Counted from the first letter of the stretch, positions 24,501 through 35,526 are shown. The stretch: DNA of 64,000 nt from Haliclystus octoradiatus (GCA_916610825.1 OU744446.1:38912261-38976260); one strand, 5' to 3'. Notes: generated by a model not told the origin, from the letters alone. Made by a program: numbers and translations.

Positions 24501-27469
24501 GATTGTAATTGATCTGAGCTAATACTTCATTACCGGTATACTGAGTTAGCCTCATTTCATCACCGCCCTCATATCCCCGCGGCGCTCCAGTGAGGGCCTA
24601 ATAAAACTGAAGGTTGAAAAATGTGCCATAAGCCAAAAATATGGTGTGTCCAATCACAGCGCACCTTGTCATCACATGAGCTGCAGCCAGGTGTTGGTTG
24701 GTCAGCCCATCGAAGAACAATACAAAGAGTTGTGAACAAAAATTGAAATTTGCTGAATTCAGCTATTTTGAATTTCAACATTTTGTAAACAAACTGTCGA
24801 AAAAAACTAAAAACATCAATTTTACGGAATTATTTTGGATCAAATTAGAGTAACAAAATTAGAAATAATAGATTACATTATCTCGAAGGACTGTAAGAAC
24901 ATTATGAAATCCTATTGTGGGTGTAGAATACAGAATGAAAGGAGAAAACGTCATGTTTTGATAGAGCGATCGCCATCGTTGGAAAATTGTAAGCAAGTCG
25001 GTTTGAATCTTGATTTAAATAATCAAAATCAAAGAAATATTTAAAATTGAAGATCAATTCTCCAGTGTACAGCATTACTCTGATTCAAAATTCCATTTCT
25101 CCGTAAATATATAATTAAAATTTGATAATATGACAGAATAAACGATCGAAATATAAACTTTGAAAATGATTCAAGCAAGTTTGTGTACATTTTTAGTGTT
25201 TTCTTCATCAACCAGCGCTCGATAAAACTTGATACCAAGTTGCGTTGTGATTGGGCACACCATATTTTTGGTTTATGGCACACTTTTTAACCTCCAATTT
25301 TATTAGGCCCTCACCAGCGCGCTGCGCGGAAATGAGGGTCGTGGTGGAATGAGGTTAATACTGAGTAGCGACATGAAAAACACTTTTATGCAACGGTTAA
25401 TATGCAACATTTTCAATTTATTCTTAAATCATCTTCAAGTTAAAAAGAGACTGTACAGGTTTACATTATATCTATAATTAAAAATAATTTACATAATCTA
25501 TTGAAGTTTGGGACTTTCATTGAAGCTGCTTTCTTTTTTTTAGAACAACAGAAAATTCACAATCGCTCATTCCCACAGCAATGTCAACGTAGCCAAACAA
25601 ATGTTCCAAATCAATCAAATAGCTTGTACGACAATCAAAAGGAACTAACAAATGACACTCCTTGTAGGGAACGCACTCTAGAGGAAAAGGTATTTCATGA
25701 TTGTCTGTATGCTATGTTTTTATTTTTTGTGAAATGCAGCTACTTTTACTGTATGATGTGTTAGTTTCATTATTGTTACACACATTACTTATTGATGGTC
25801 TCATTCTGTTAATGTATGCATGGTAAGATCACAGTTCTAATACAACTCAACAATCAAACCCACTTGAGTCACATACTATAAGGTCTCATGCTCTAGCCCA
25901 GGGTCCAATGAATGCTTTTACCTTGACTGTTATGCAAAATATGAAATACTTTTTTAGACATACCAAGAGTGACCACTATAGACAGGTGGTCACTGTATAG
26001 AGGTTACCGCTATAACAGGGTTGGCTGTACTTGTGTACAAAGAAACACCCTCTTTACCTATCTTACTCAGCAATAAAGCTACCCAGGTATTTGGTACATG
26101 TATTAATCTCTAGTGAACTAATCAATGTCTGCATTTGTTGAAGAAGAATTAACGTAATTGAATTGATTTATTTTTATTCTAGCAAAATGACATAACACGA
26201 TATGATCCTGGCAGTATATCTGAAGATTGTCTTTCACTTTATGGATTCCAACCATTGGAAGTAGAACGTTTATTTCGTAATCAAAATAAACAGAAGTCAT
26301 CAACTCCTTTTATACCAAAACATCAGACACCTGTGGAATATGTTTGTGTTGATGATGATGATGACGATGATTTTACTGCAGACATTGATCATTCTATTAT
26401 CACAAGCCATATTGATAATTCGGATGGATACCATCAGCAAGACCAACAGGTATGCTATGTTCTATTGTACAGGTGAAACCTGTATATAACAGCCAGCTAT
26501 GATGTAGATAAATTAACCAATATATACATGTGATGTTTATAAATACAGAGATGATGATTCAATATAAAATACTATTTTACACATTTCAAATGGGATCCTG
26601 TTCATGGAATCACAAAACCAAACACAGGATCATTGTCAAGAAATCAAGAAATTAACATTTGTAAGGTTATGAAGTGACCACTATAGACAGGTGGCTGCTC
26701 TATATAGGGTGACCCTTCTATAGAGGTTAATTTCAGCATTTTCAAATGATGATTGCGTCTGACTTACTCATTGTTATACAAAGTCTACGCATGTTTAGAT
26801 TAATGTTTTTCTCATTAAAATAATGAAATAATTTTTGAAACCTATTTTTAAGTTTTAAAATGATTTGGAGCATATTAACTTCATTCCCATACTTCTGTAA
26901 TCAAATAGGAAACTTTTGAAAGCCAAATTATGATGTGTAGAATCATAGCTTCATTGTGTGTTAAAAGATCATAAAAGTCAGCTATTTTTATAATTTTACA
27001 GGAAACCCCAGAGTTCTATTTTCATCCAAGTTGGCAAGATTTCAGTAAATCAGACCTTTCAAACTCTACTCCTAACCCACAAAGATTATTCACAACACCT
27101 CGTGACAACCCTCGCAAGCGAAGTCACTCCGGTGGACAGAAATCATTTGACAGACAACCTATGAAGAAAAGAATAAGTTACCCTGGAAAAACACCAAACC
27201 AAAATAGCTACAATCAAGGGAAAAAAGCTGTAAATGACCATCACCATGGCAATAAAGTAACACATGACTACTATCACCAAGGGAACAAAGTAACTACTGA
27301 CTACTATCACCAAGGGAACAATACTCCGCGTAATCACAATCGACATGAAAGTAAGGGGAAGAATAAAAACCAAAATAATTCACGTGATCATAGAAAAGGT
27401 AAAGGAGGAAAAAGTGGATTTCGATTTTCTGAAACTGCTTTAAAACATAAATCAAGATTTGGGTCTTGA
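12557..27469 (+). CDS. ZCCHC7: zinc finger CCHC domain-containing protein 7 (TRAMP Air1/2-like)
   Basis: Fifteen exons: 12557-12618, 15745-15821, 15926-15979, 17737-17814, 18602-18654, 19464-19592, 20768-20878, 21420-21494, 22037-22072, 22658-22753, 23211-23634, 24267-24323, 25544-25689, 26183-26449 and 27002-27469. They give 710 residues plus TGA. The protein has five CX2CX4HX4C zinc knuckles at about 134-147, 156-169, 177-190, 202-215 and 246-259. The last three are each split by an intron before the final Cys. The small exon 9 (ACTEIWRQFHVT) supplies the IWRQ motif typical of ZCCHC7 and yeast Air proteins. ZCCHC7 is the RNA-binding subunit of the nuclear/nucleolar TRAMP complex, which passes aberrant RNAs to the exosome. 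The N-terminus is acidic. The C-terminus is Lys/Arg-rich with His/Tyr/Gly repeats (DYYHQGNKVT twice). It is longer than human ZCCHC7 (543). The introns hold many repeats, listed separately. Confidence 0.93.
13774..13832. repeat. perfect 22-bp hairpin
   Basis: Arms 13774-13795 and 13811-13832 are exact reverse complements (ATAGAATTGAAACAAAGATG...), with a 15-base loop. It lies in ZCCHC7 intron 1. It could be a small RNA precursor or a MITE remnant; perfect pairing favours the latter. Confidence 0.8.
14697..15654. promoter_or_regulatory. cluster of a TGTCAGTCAGACACG motif
   Basis: Seven occurrences: about 14699, 14852 (inverted), 15228, 15259 (partial), 15278, 15471 and 15639. The sequence between them is unrelated, so this is not a tandem repeat. 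It lies in ZCCHC7 intron 1, ending about 90 bp before exon 2. Function unknown; an enhancer or repressor site cluster is one possibility. Confidence 0.5.
16341..16460. repeat. 52-bp tandem duplication
   Basis: Two identical 52-bp units (16341 and 16393) plus a partial third. Each contains the palindrome GGTCCATAATGGACC. Confidence 0.85.
16598..16636 (+). ncRNA. hammerhead ribozyme relic
   Basis: TTGC/GCAA stem I, CTGATGA, stem II, mini stem III CTTTGAG and TA are present, but one A of the core GAAA is lost (GAA before CTTTGAG). It is followed at about 16688 by AGCTGTAAAGCATTGAGCCC, the tail motif seen after the other hammerheads. Probably inactive. Confidence 0.6.
19165..19346 (-). mobile_element. 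pogo-like MITE, full length
   Basis: Reverse orientation, both ends present, about 180 bp. It lies in ZCCHC7 intron 5. Confidence 0.75.
19734..20075. mobile_element. nested inverted-repeat element carrying a hammerhead
   Basis: The outer arms (19734-19822 and 19988-20075) are diverged inverted copies related to the palindrome at 48801-49020. Inside lies the hammerhead with its long stem I. It is in ZCCHC7 intron 6. Confidence 0.55.
19865..19974 (+). ncRNA. type I hammerhead ribozyme motif, complete core
   Basis: The core 19912-19951 has TTGC/GCAA, CTGATGA, stem II CGC/GCG with a CTCA loop, GAAA, mini stem III CTTCAAG and TA. Stem I continues as GTCAGAGAATC...CATGTTTGC pairing with GCAAACATG...GATTCTCTGAC, with an internal loop, as in natural type I hammerheads. 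Confidence 0.75.
22129..22291 (+). mobile_element. pogo-like MITE
   Basis: Both ends present; an internal deletion near the left end leaves a local CACCTCTGT duplication. It lies in ZCCHC7 intron 9. Confidence 0.7.
22385..22545. repeat. TTCATGAA-rich dispersed repeat
   Basis: Diverged copy in ZCCHC7 intron 9. Confidence 0.45.
24547..25358. mobile_element. hAT-like MITE, 812 bp, with 8-bp target duplication
   Basis: Long inverted ends (about 115 bp) start TAGCCTCATTTCATCACC and end GGTGGAATGAGGTTAA. The flanking 8-bp direct repeat TACTGAGT (24539-24546 and 25359-25366) is the hAT signature. No transposase frame is inside. It lies in ZCCHC7 intron 12. Confidence 0.8.
25945..26030 (-). mobile_element. 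pogo-like MITE, half copy
   Basis: Only the right half (AGAGTGACCACTATAGACAG to GGTTGGCTGTA) remains. It lies in ZCCHC7 intron 13. Confidence 0.6.
26470..26735 (-). mobile_element. pogo-like MITE interrupted by foreign sequence
   Basis: The left half is at 26470-26590 and the right half at about 26670-26735. Between them lie about 80 bp of unrelated sequence, suggesting a nested insertion. It lies in ZCCHC7 intron 14. Confidence 0.55.
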
Positions 27470-28858
27470 AAGGGTTGATTGATATAATTATTTTTGATAA
27501 AATTATTAATTTCCATTTATGTTTTAAGTTATAAAATTAACCTGACCTATATTTTGTAAATATGTAGATATTTTATATGTTGGGGTTATATATTTGAGAG
27601 TTGAAAACAATATGTATTAAGACCTCAAAACAATTTATGGACCTCTTAATTACTTTTTCATCCATCCTTGATTGAACTTCTTATCCGATGTTGGGTTTTA
27701 CCTGTGATAACGGTAACCTTTTCAATGCGACCAGCACTATATTATTTCTTAATTTAGATATAATCATATAATAATAAAATATTGATATTTGAATGTTGCA
27801 CGTTCCTGAACTAGAGAGGAATATCATGAATGGAGACGAAATCGAAAAATGCACCCATCTTAGGTGAACGATTTCCTCATCATCATTAATTCAGAGAACC
27901 TATTTACATGATAACACCATTCGTTTCAGAGATAACCTTTGGTATCAGCATAGCCCTTCCTAACAAAATCTTTTAATCATTCAACAGAAACTACTAATTT
28001 TTATATCTTTAAAATTGCCGTTTTTTATACAAAATGAAATTACATCCACATTTTTGAAAATCGTAATTCAAAATTTCATTGTTCTGAGATGGGATAACCA
28101 AAATAAATTGAAAAGAATTATCCCTCGTTTTTTCCTATAGGGAAGTAACTCTTTGTTTTGTCTTAATTATAAAAAAAAAATGAGTAGTTTATGTTTGATG
28201 ATCAAATGATCCATTCAGGATTTCTTTCTAGCCATTTTTTTCCAATTAATAATTTTTCTACCTTCTATTTTTGACTCATGAAATTACATCCACATTTTTT
28301 AAAATCGTAAACTTTAAAGAATGGATCGTTTCCATCTAATTAGTATTTACAAATAGGCTAATATAGTAATAGCAATAAGTAGTATAATCATCAATCTTGG
28401 AAGAATAAAGAAGACAATTGCGTTCTTAAGATATTAATTTACTTACTTATCGTAACCCTATCTAAATGTCTTGTTTTCATGTCCACTAGAGTAATCAATC
28501 CGTTGCTAAAAATGTTGTTTCTAATTTGCAATATTCTGAATGAATGACGATGATTATCTTCAAACATTAAACTATAAAAAGTACTTTAATTTTGATATCA
28601 TAATTTGAAATTACCGTTTTTGAAATTATTTCGAAGGAATCATGTCTATAGTTGAGAGTTGGTTGCTCGCATAAATTGAGGCTCACTCACAGATAACCAT
28701 CATAGATAAAAATGTGATTTAAACATATTAAGTATGTACGTATTGAAATAAAACTGCATGAAAACAAGTCAAGAGTCAAAATATTGAAAATGAGGACTAA
28801 AGATTAATTAAGATTCATATAATTTGACAAATATTTTTCAATCGAATAATATAATATT
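27470..28858. other. intergenic gap, convergent 3' ends
   Basis: No gene is visible. A poly(A) signal AATAAA for ZCCHC7 lies at 27773-27778. A short imperfect direct repeat (GAAATTACATCCACATTTTT...) occurs near 28035 and 28279. The rest is AT-rich unique-looking sequence. Confidence 0.6.
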
Positions 28859-29497
28859 TTATCCTTGAACGTCATCCTCAACGTACTTCCATAAATTATC
28901 AATAACATCACGATCATCTAGTTCTTGATCAAGTCTCTTTCTAGTGCAACACTGTTTCATAATGAGATTCTTTTCTTCATCTTTAAGATGAACTACTTTA
29001 TCGTTGGTTAATAATTCTCTCCATTGATTCTTTCCATCAACAGAATGGATATGAAATCTCGTATCTGTTTGCATTTTTGCAAGTGATTTAATCTGCTCAT
29101 CGTTCACACCACTTGCATCAAGTCTAACGTTGAATATGCATAAATCAACACTTAATTCTGTTTTGCTATTAAGTTCATTGAATGCATTGTAGATCTCTTT
29201 CGCGCAATTATTGCATGGAGATGAACTCATAAATAAACGAAAATGAAAATGTTCATCTGGTGTACAAGACGGTTGAATTTGTCTCACAAGATCACACATA
29301 ATAATTTCAGCATGTTTTTCAGCTGTCCCTTTGATCAATAAAGATTCAAAAATACAATCGTATCCACATAGTACTTGGTAAAGTATCCTTGATCCATTAC
29401 CAGACCACTGTTCGTTATCATCAACGAGATAGAATTGATTAAAGGTTTGATAATCTAGTCTTTGGTACTCCTTTTTCTCAGTCACATCATTCGCCAT
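28859..29497 (-). CDS. AID/APOBEC-like cytidine deaminase, intronless
   Basis: One uninterrupted 212-residue reading frame starts at an ATG in good context (GAAAATGG). The zinc-deaminase motif is complete: H62-A-E64 (zinc ligand His and proton-shuttle Glu), then SSSPCNNC with C95 and C98 as the other ligands, 33 residues from the His, close to the 31 in AID. Flanking features also fit the AID/APOBEC fold: WSGNGSRILYQVL before the HAE, and LCIFNVRLD then a helix (NDEQIKSLAKM) and QWRELL after PCxxC, in the order of AID's RIFTARL, LRRL and W positions. The usual SWSPC Trp is Ser92. No signal peptide or membrane segment is seen, so it is likely cytosolic or nuclear. By family, it should deaminate C to U in single-stranded DNA or RNA; the substrate is unknown. 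The C-terminus (about 170-212) is charged. The lack of introns contrasts with its neighbours. Confidence 0.85.
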   Translation of the reverse strand: MANDVTEKKEYQRLDYQTFNQFYLVDDNEQWSGNGSRILYQVLCGYDCIFESLLIKGTAEKHAEIIMCDLVRQIQPSCTPDEHFHFRLFMSSSPCNNCAKEIYNAFNELNSKTELSVDLCIFNVRLDASGVNDEQIKSLAKMQTDTRFHIHSVDGKNQWRELLTNDKVVHLKDEEKNLIMKQCCTRKRLDQELDDRDVIDNLWKYVEDDVQG

Positions 29498-31081
29498 TTT
29501 CGATTGTATACACGCGTGTTCAGATGATGTTCTGATCGTTTGATCGTAAAGAGTGGTTTGGGCGACCTGTCTGAGCCTGAACTATCCTGAATAAACAATC
29601 AAGGTGTTTCAGTATTTACCATAACACGTAAATTTCAACATTGCGGACGTCCGTCATCTACAAGGTGTAAGCAGTATAACAAATAAGCGGAAACTAGAAA
29701 GGGTCTGGTACATGGTTCTTAAGAGGAATGGGAACAATATTCTGCGGAGGGTTGTGATTGTGAAACTGGCGTTACATTATACGAGCTAATATCTGTTTGC
29801 AGACTCTTGGAATCTTGTAGAATTTCACTGAATTTCCAATATACAAGTAGTCTGCAAGCAGGCTGACGATTTAAGAATAAAGAGGGGTTTCTCAAGCATT
29901 CATTTGAGATCTTCTGATTAATTAATTAATTGAGAAGATAATAGATCTGGGATAAACTAAAATCGATATATTTTCTCTGCGTAAATAATGCCCTTTTAAT
30001 TTCAGAGTGAATGATAGTATAATACTTTTCGTTATTTTGCAGTCAGGGATAATAAAGTGACGACTTTGTGCAGTGCTTTGGAGATGTAATTTGTACAAGG
30101 TGTCTACTGAATCTACTCGTAGCAGGCCCCACGGTTGGCAACAGGATATAAAACGCATAGATCGTAAATCTACTTCTCAGATGTAAAACAGATGTACTAG
30201 TTGTACATCTGTTTGCATATTAAGTAGATGTACTGTAGCAATCTGTAGTACCTTTTTAAGTAATTCCTACAACTACATACAAATAATTAATGTATATAAA
30301 TGGAACAGTGGACTACCATGGCCATAAAGTATTATGAAAATGTCTCTTCGTCGCCTAGCATCGACGTGTGAATTTAGAAAAGACGGAAATAGTAGCTTCA
30401 TCCTAGATCTTCCATCTTTAAAAAGAGAAACAATATTCGCCTTCTAAATCTCAATTTTGCGTTGGCAACATATTATTTCTATGTCTTATTTGATCCAAAA
30501 AATCCATAATTTATTTGCTAATACATGTCAACCTAGAAGCATAATGTGTGAACCCAAACAAGGAAAGCCTAGCAGAAATATCTATTTACAGGAAAATCCA
30601 ATCATGAACAATAAATACAATGTGCATTATATGGATGGCATTAGTTGCCCTACCAGACACGTCTTTAATAATACAAGTCATCCCATTCTTATATTTCCAG
30701 AGTTATCCGGTCAAATGTTTTCAATGTCTTTTCGTTGAGAGTGTGAACGTAAAGTCGTAAATGTGTTATAATTTTTACTATGTGATTCTTTGCAATACAT
30801 TTGTATTGGAAAGCAGCAATATTTGTATTTGGAAGATTTATTAAAGTACAGAAGGAAAAAGTAAGGAATCCATGGGTTTTCACAGTAGTGTCGTCCCCCT
30901 AAGAATTCAATTGTGAAGACACAATATCAACAATGGAGCGGGTAAGTATTGCTAGTATACGTGTCAACACAGACTACAGTATCATATCATTTAGAACTGG
31001 AACAGTGACGGACTGGTAACGACTAGGAAAAAGCTTACCATTGAAGTTAGATCAATGATACCATATCCAAACAATTTATCA
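29498..31081. other. intergenic region upstream of the deaminase
   Basis: It must hold the deaminase promoter and the FAM185A 3' flank. A short palindrome (ACAGATGTAC / GTACATCTGT, about 30189-30213) is the only structured element noticed. The longest open frame (about 30457-30738) has no recognisable domain and is not called. Confidence 0.5.
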
Positions 31082-34000
31082 TTAATTCTGCTGTTTTGAT
31101 GATCTACTAGTGATAACATCAAACCAGGATTGTCTTTTGATAGAGCAATGACCAGTTTCTGTTTTTAACTCGACATTAACACCGTCTTCCCTAACCCCTT
31201 TATTTTCTCCAGGGGAAACAAGTTGAAGAATCACATCAGAGCTTTCAACATCTTCTGAAATTTCAAAACTAGAGGCTGATGCAAATATTTTGCCATTTTC
31301 AAAACTTGGGCCCAAACTGACATCAACATCACCTGATTAAAATAGAAAATATACTATATAATCATTTAAATGTATGGTTTTGATTCTTGGCCGGCGATTA
31401 TCTAAAGTTCACAATTTACACACATCCACATCCCATTGTATAGAAAAGTACAATTTTATTTATCATTTCCAACAAATAATTATCTGGGCCGTTAGCAACC
31501 ACGACAGCAAATAACTTTGGTATGACATTCAATAACAATTAATATGTGATGTGATGTATATATTTGGTCATAAAATATACACGTAAATTATATATAAAGT
31601 AGTTGTGTGGGCAAAACATCAATTTGAGTGCTCAATGCTAAAAGCAGAGCACTGTAAATAGTAGATCAAAGATCACAAGTTTACTCCGTTACTCTGAGTT
31701 TTGAGTAAATACGCTCTTCAGATGGTTATTAAAATTAATTTAATAGACTTAATTTTAATAAACAGTCTGAAGAGCGTATTTATACAAAACTCAATAACGG
31801 AGTAACGGAGCAAACAAGTGAACAATATACATGTACGTGTAGTGCTGGAAACAGCCTCGTTTCCATATTAGTACAATAGCCTCGAATTAATAATCAACCA
31901 TTCTGCTATTCAAATGAGAGCTGCTACTTTTCAACATTCCAGATGAACCATCAACCAAACCTCATGCTTTGTAGAATGTCTTGCAATAAATGTGAATATC
32001 TTTAAATTTATTAATTAGTAGTCACCCTGTGTATAACAGCCAATACCTATAAAATCTACATAAATTGACCTCTGTATACAGGTGACATTTATACATAGGA
32101 GTTATCTAAAACAATCATGAATTTCATTACTGAAGTGGTCATTATAGATAGGTGCCTGCAAGGTATATGGCAGTAATTAATTGAGCCAGTATCGTCCTAT
32201 TATTTGAAGGCATTCGTACCACTCTTCTATTGCAGCCCTTTTCACCAAAGACAATGATTGTAAAAGCTCTTTAATGATCTCAGTCGCAACACTACAGACA
32301 CATTTATACAGTTTCACGGCAGATAGACCTCAGCCCTCAAATGTCAAGGCGTATCTCTTCATTATACAATTCCCTCCAACCATTCCATCTGCCATCACAA
32401 ATTGGTACTCATTTGATGTTTTAGATAAAACTAAGGTTGAGTCAACCACTTGGGATTTGAACCACATTCGATCATACCTGAAGTTCAATTGCCAGCCATC
32501 TGAGTTATTCCTCATTTAACCTAAGATAATTGGCCATATAAAGATGACCAATATAACAGGTTTTACTGAATGCGTTTCGAACAGAACGTTATAAAGAAAT
32601 AACACACCTGACATTGAATTAATTTCAACATTTGAAACTTCGTTGAGAACAATCTTTGTGCTACCATTTTGAGAAGTGACATTTACTGATTTGCTATCAC
32701 AAAATCCAACATCAATATTCCCAACAGAAGTTGCAGTATCAAGATCACCTTGGTAACACAAAAATAAAATACATTGAAAGTTCCCTCCAACTAAATACTC
32801 AGTCCAGTCAGGGCCATTTTAGAAATTTTGGACTATAGGCACTGCTGGTCAGGAGAGGGCCTATGTCAGAGCTCTCAACCTTAAATAATTTTTGAGGGGG
32901 AGGTTTTGTCTTATCTACTCCGAAGGGGTGGCCCTTTAGGGGGGTCTAGGGACATGTCCCCGTATTCTCCTTACAGTCTTTTTTCCGCCATTTTGACAAA
33001 ACAGAAGTACAATTTGTCCAATCAAAAACTAACCTCTCATTTATTTTCAAATGACAGGTGAGCAAAAAGAGTTAAAGTTTATCGAAATTTGTGCGTAGCC
33101 CTTCATTTTGTAATGGATTAGCCTACAGTTCCAAAGTTTTATCAAAAACGAAGATATAAATATAATTATAAATTTCTATACATGATTTAGAGAAAAATTG
33201 GAATTACTAGAAAAAGAGGGAGGAAATTTCTCAAAGTGGGAGAGTGGGAGAAGACCCTGAAATGTGGGAGACTCCCCCGAAAGTGGGAGGGTTGAGAGCT
33301 CTGCCTATGTTAACTGAAAATTATCCAGTTTCCGCAACCTTGATATGATGCTGTTCCGCTAAATTTGACTCCCGTATTACATGAATGTAGAAACAGTAGT
33401 GAATGTTTGGCTATCTAACGTTGGCTATCGGATATTTTTGAAATTGAATAAATATTGCTCTTTAATAGACTGGTCCAAAAACAGTATGTTTAAAATGTAC
33501 TATCGTAATGTAGTACTATCGTAATGTACTAAAATGTAGTATGTTTAAAACGTACTATTTTCAATCATGCGTGGGCATAGTTTAAAACTAAAAAGCATGC
33601 AGGTCCATCCTTAAATGCTAACAGTAGCATCAAGAACTTTTCATGTTCACAAGTCATTTTGAGGTGGAAAGACCTACCGAACAAGGTTGTACTGCACCAA
33701 CGTTGGCAACCTTCAAATTAAGATTAGATGCAATATACTGTAGCATTGTAAATGCTAAATTTTCATTGCTTTTAAATTTAATACTTATAACTATGTATTT
33801 TAAACCTTTAAACATAGCTTTGCCAATTCTTCTATTTCTCTATTTAAGAAAAATTATGTAGAAGAATTTTTTCAAATAAAAATGTTCCTAAACGTTATTT
33901 AAATTAATTTTTAGAGGGCCGTTTTTCAACGGAAGCCCGAGGCACGTGACTCTAATGCCTACTGGTGAAAAGGGCCTGAGTCTAGTTAATTATTATATTA

Positions 34001-35294
34001 CAGTACCATGTAAAACTTAAGGTACCGATAACTTTCTTCAACACCAACTGTGAGTTGATAAATCGAATCACAACCTGAAAAATATGAGTTCATGAACAGA
34101 TCATGAACCATTTCATGACGTGAAATTGCTTCAATTTTTAGGCCTACTTTCAATTTTTATGAGCAATTTATGATCTTCATTGTCTTTATGAACTTTTTCA
34201 TGAACATTTATATTGGGGTAAAGACAGGATGGTACTGATAACCTACGGCATCACCCATTTGAGTACAGACTTACCATGACAGCTTCCCAATGATATATCT
34301 CCTGTACTTGAATATATTTCAGTTGATTCGCCATACAAAGCATCGATAGCTACATCAGCTGATTCCGTTTTAATTGAATGTACGTTTCCTTGTATCTTTT
34401 TCAAATGAACACCACCTCTACCAGAAACACAAACATCAATGTTTCCATGTATCGAATTACTTTTTAAAAAACCATCCTTTGCTTTATAAATGACACAAAC
34501 TGCTTTTACTCCTTCAAGATAACATGTTCCTTTTTCCTGATTAACTACAACGTCATGACAATCTAATGAGATAATGTTGACATTAGTACCCTCACCATCA
34601 TCACCGTGGATACCAGCACCGTGGATACCATCACCATGGATACCATCACCATGGATATTGTGGTTACCATCACAATTTATATTGCAGTGGAGATTCCATG
34701 ACACAGGCATTTCAATTAAAAGCTCAACAGAGTTAATGTTGCTTGGAAATATAGAATTAACCTATTGGAGAAAAAAGGGAGATGGAACTTGCGATAATGC
34801 GAACACAAAACGGTAGCCTATCTATTGAGTAAAAGGTTTCAAAGAGTACTTACTTTCACTTCAGTTTGTGCACCAGCAGAACTTTGTTTCGATTTTATGC
34901 TGATACAATTTGATAGATCTGCCAGCTTCAATATTTTTTCTCTAGCTAAATCTTGCCTGATGCCATTGTTAATACAATTTGACTTTTTGAAGGTGTTTTT
35001 CTTCTGCCTTAAAGTCACAATAACGGATTGGTTAGCGGTGTTGTTACCCTGATTTATGTTTGGTTTAATCACTGAGTCAATGTTAGTGTTGAGACTTATG
35101 CGTCCAAATTGTAACACAGGTATTCTGTTACATATGAGCTCATTCATTTCATTCGGTTGCTTTTGTGCTTTTTGTTTTAACAAGAAGGATGTTCCACACA
35201 TATTTCGACCCAACGCGTTAAAAAGCGCCAATTTTCCAGTTAATTTCAGTTGATGTAGGAATAACATCTTACGTGAATGATGGTGTAGTGCCAT
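31082..35294 (-). CDS. FAM185A: FAM185A-like protein (DUF4097 beta-helix family)
   Basis: Four exons in gene order: 35294-34854, 34761-34275, 32748-32608 and 31332-31082. They give 439 residues plus stop, joined in frame with AG/GT borders. From exon 2 on, the protein is a chain of short beta-strand repeats (SLDCHDVVV, GNIDVCVSGRGGVHLKKIQGNVHSI, STGDISLGSCHG, SVGNIDVGF, GDVDVSLGPSF), the pattern of the DUF4097 putative-adhesin fold and of vertebrate FAM185A, whose function is not established. The first 40 residues are basic with little acid (HHHSRK, LHQLKLTGK), compatible with a mitochondrial presequence (inference). A histidine/glycine repeat (GDGIHGDGIHGAGIHGD, about 183-203) comes from a 15-bp tandem repeat at 34597-34658. 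It is slightly longer than human FAM185A. Confidence 0.9.
31610..31835. mobile_element. palindromic Penelope-like tail relic
   Basis: Two inverted arms centred near 31739. Each reads outward through CTGAAGAGCGTATTTA, AAAACTC and GTAACGGAG, the same order as the hammerhead tail of the element at 40321-42811, but the GAAA core is mutated. The left arm continues into GCTCAATGCTAAAAGCAGAGC, the tail motif. It lies in FAM185A intron 3. Confidence 0.6.
32022..32175 (-). mobile_element. pogo-like MITE, eroded
   Basis: Internal blocks (GTATAACAGCCA, AAATTGACC, GTGGTCATTATAGATAGGTG) are recognisable; the ends are lost. Confidence 0.45.
32203..32514 (-). repeat. SINE family A, near full length
   Basis: Minus strand: TAACTCAGATGGC head, GGTTCAAATCC B box, GATGGCAGATGGAATGG body and a GAGTGGTACG end. 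It lies in FAM185A intron 3. Confidence 0.75.
32867..33303. mobile_element. hAT-like MITE, 437 bp, with 7-bp target duplication
   Basis: Ends CAGAGCTCTCAACC / GGTTGAGAGCTCTG, flanked by direct repeats CCTATGT (32860-32866 and 33304-33310). The CAGAG start is usual for hAT ends. It lies upstream of FAM185A exon 3, within intron 2. Confidence 0.75.
34080..34215. repeat. TTCATGAA-rich dispersed repeat
   Basis: Copy with GAGTTCATGAACAGATCATG at its left end, in FAM185A intron 2. Confidence 0.5.
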
Positions 35295-35526
35295 TGCGTC
35301 TCAAGCGTTAAATTATTAATGCAATCACCATGGTAATATTTCATAAATGAAGATTTCTGATTTTCTGGAATCAAACCGCGCTGTTGTGAATGCCTCACGT
35401 GAGCAACTGAAAGTGAGGCAAATACAAAATACAAATTCGAAAATGTTGAGATCGTTGCGAAGGAGAGAGTTTGTTTTATTTATTTAAATTATAAAAAGTA
35501 AGTATATCGTAATAACTAATATCAAA
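35295..35526. promoter_or_regulatory. shared divergent promoter region FAM185A / CEP63
   Basis: Only 232 bp separate two start codons that point away from each other, so both genes very probably share a bidirectional promoter. No TATA box is evident. Confidence 0.6.

Noticed and set aside
30457..30738. 93-codon open frame upstream of the deaminase
   Set aside because: No recognisable domain and no splice partner; not supported.
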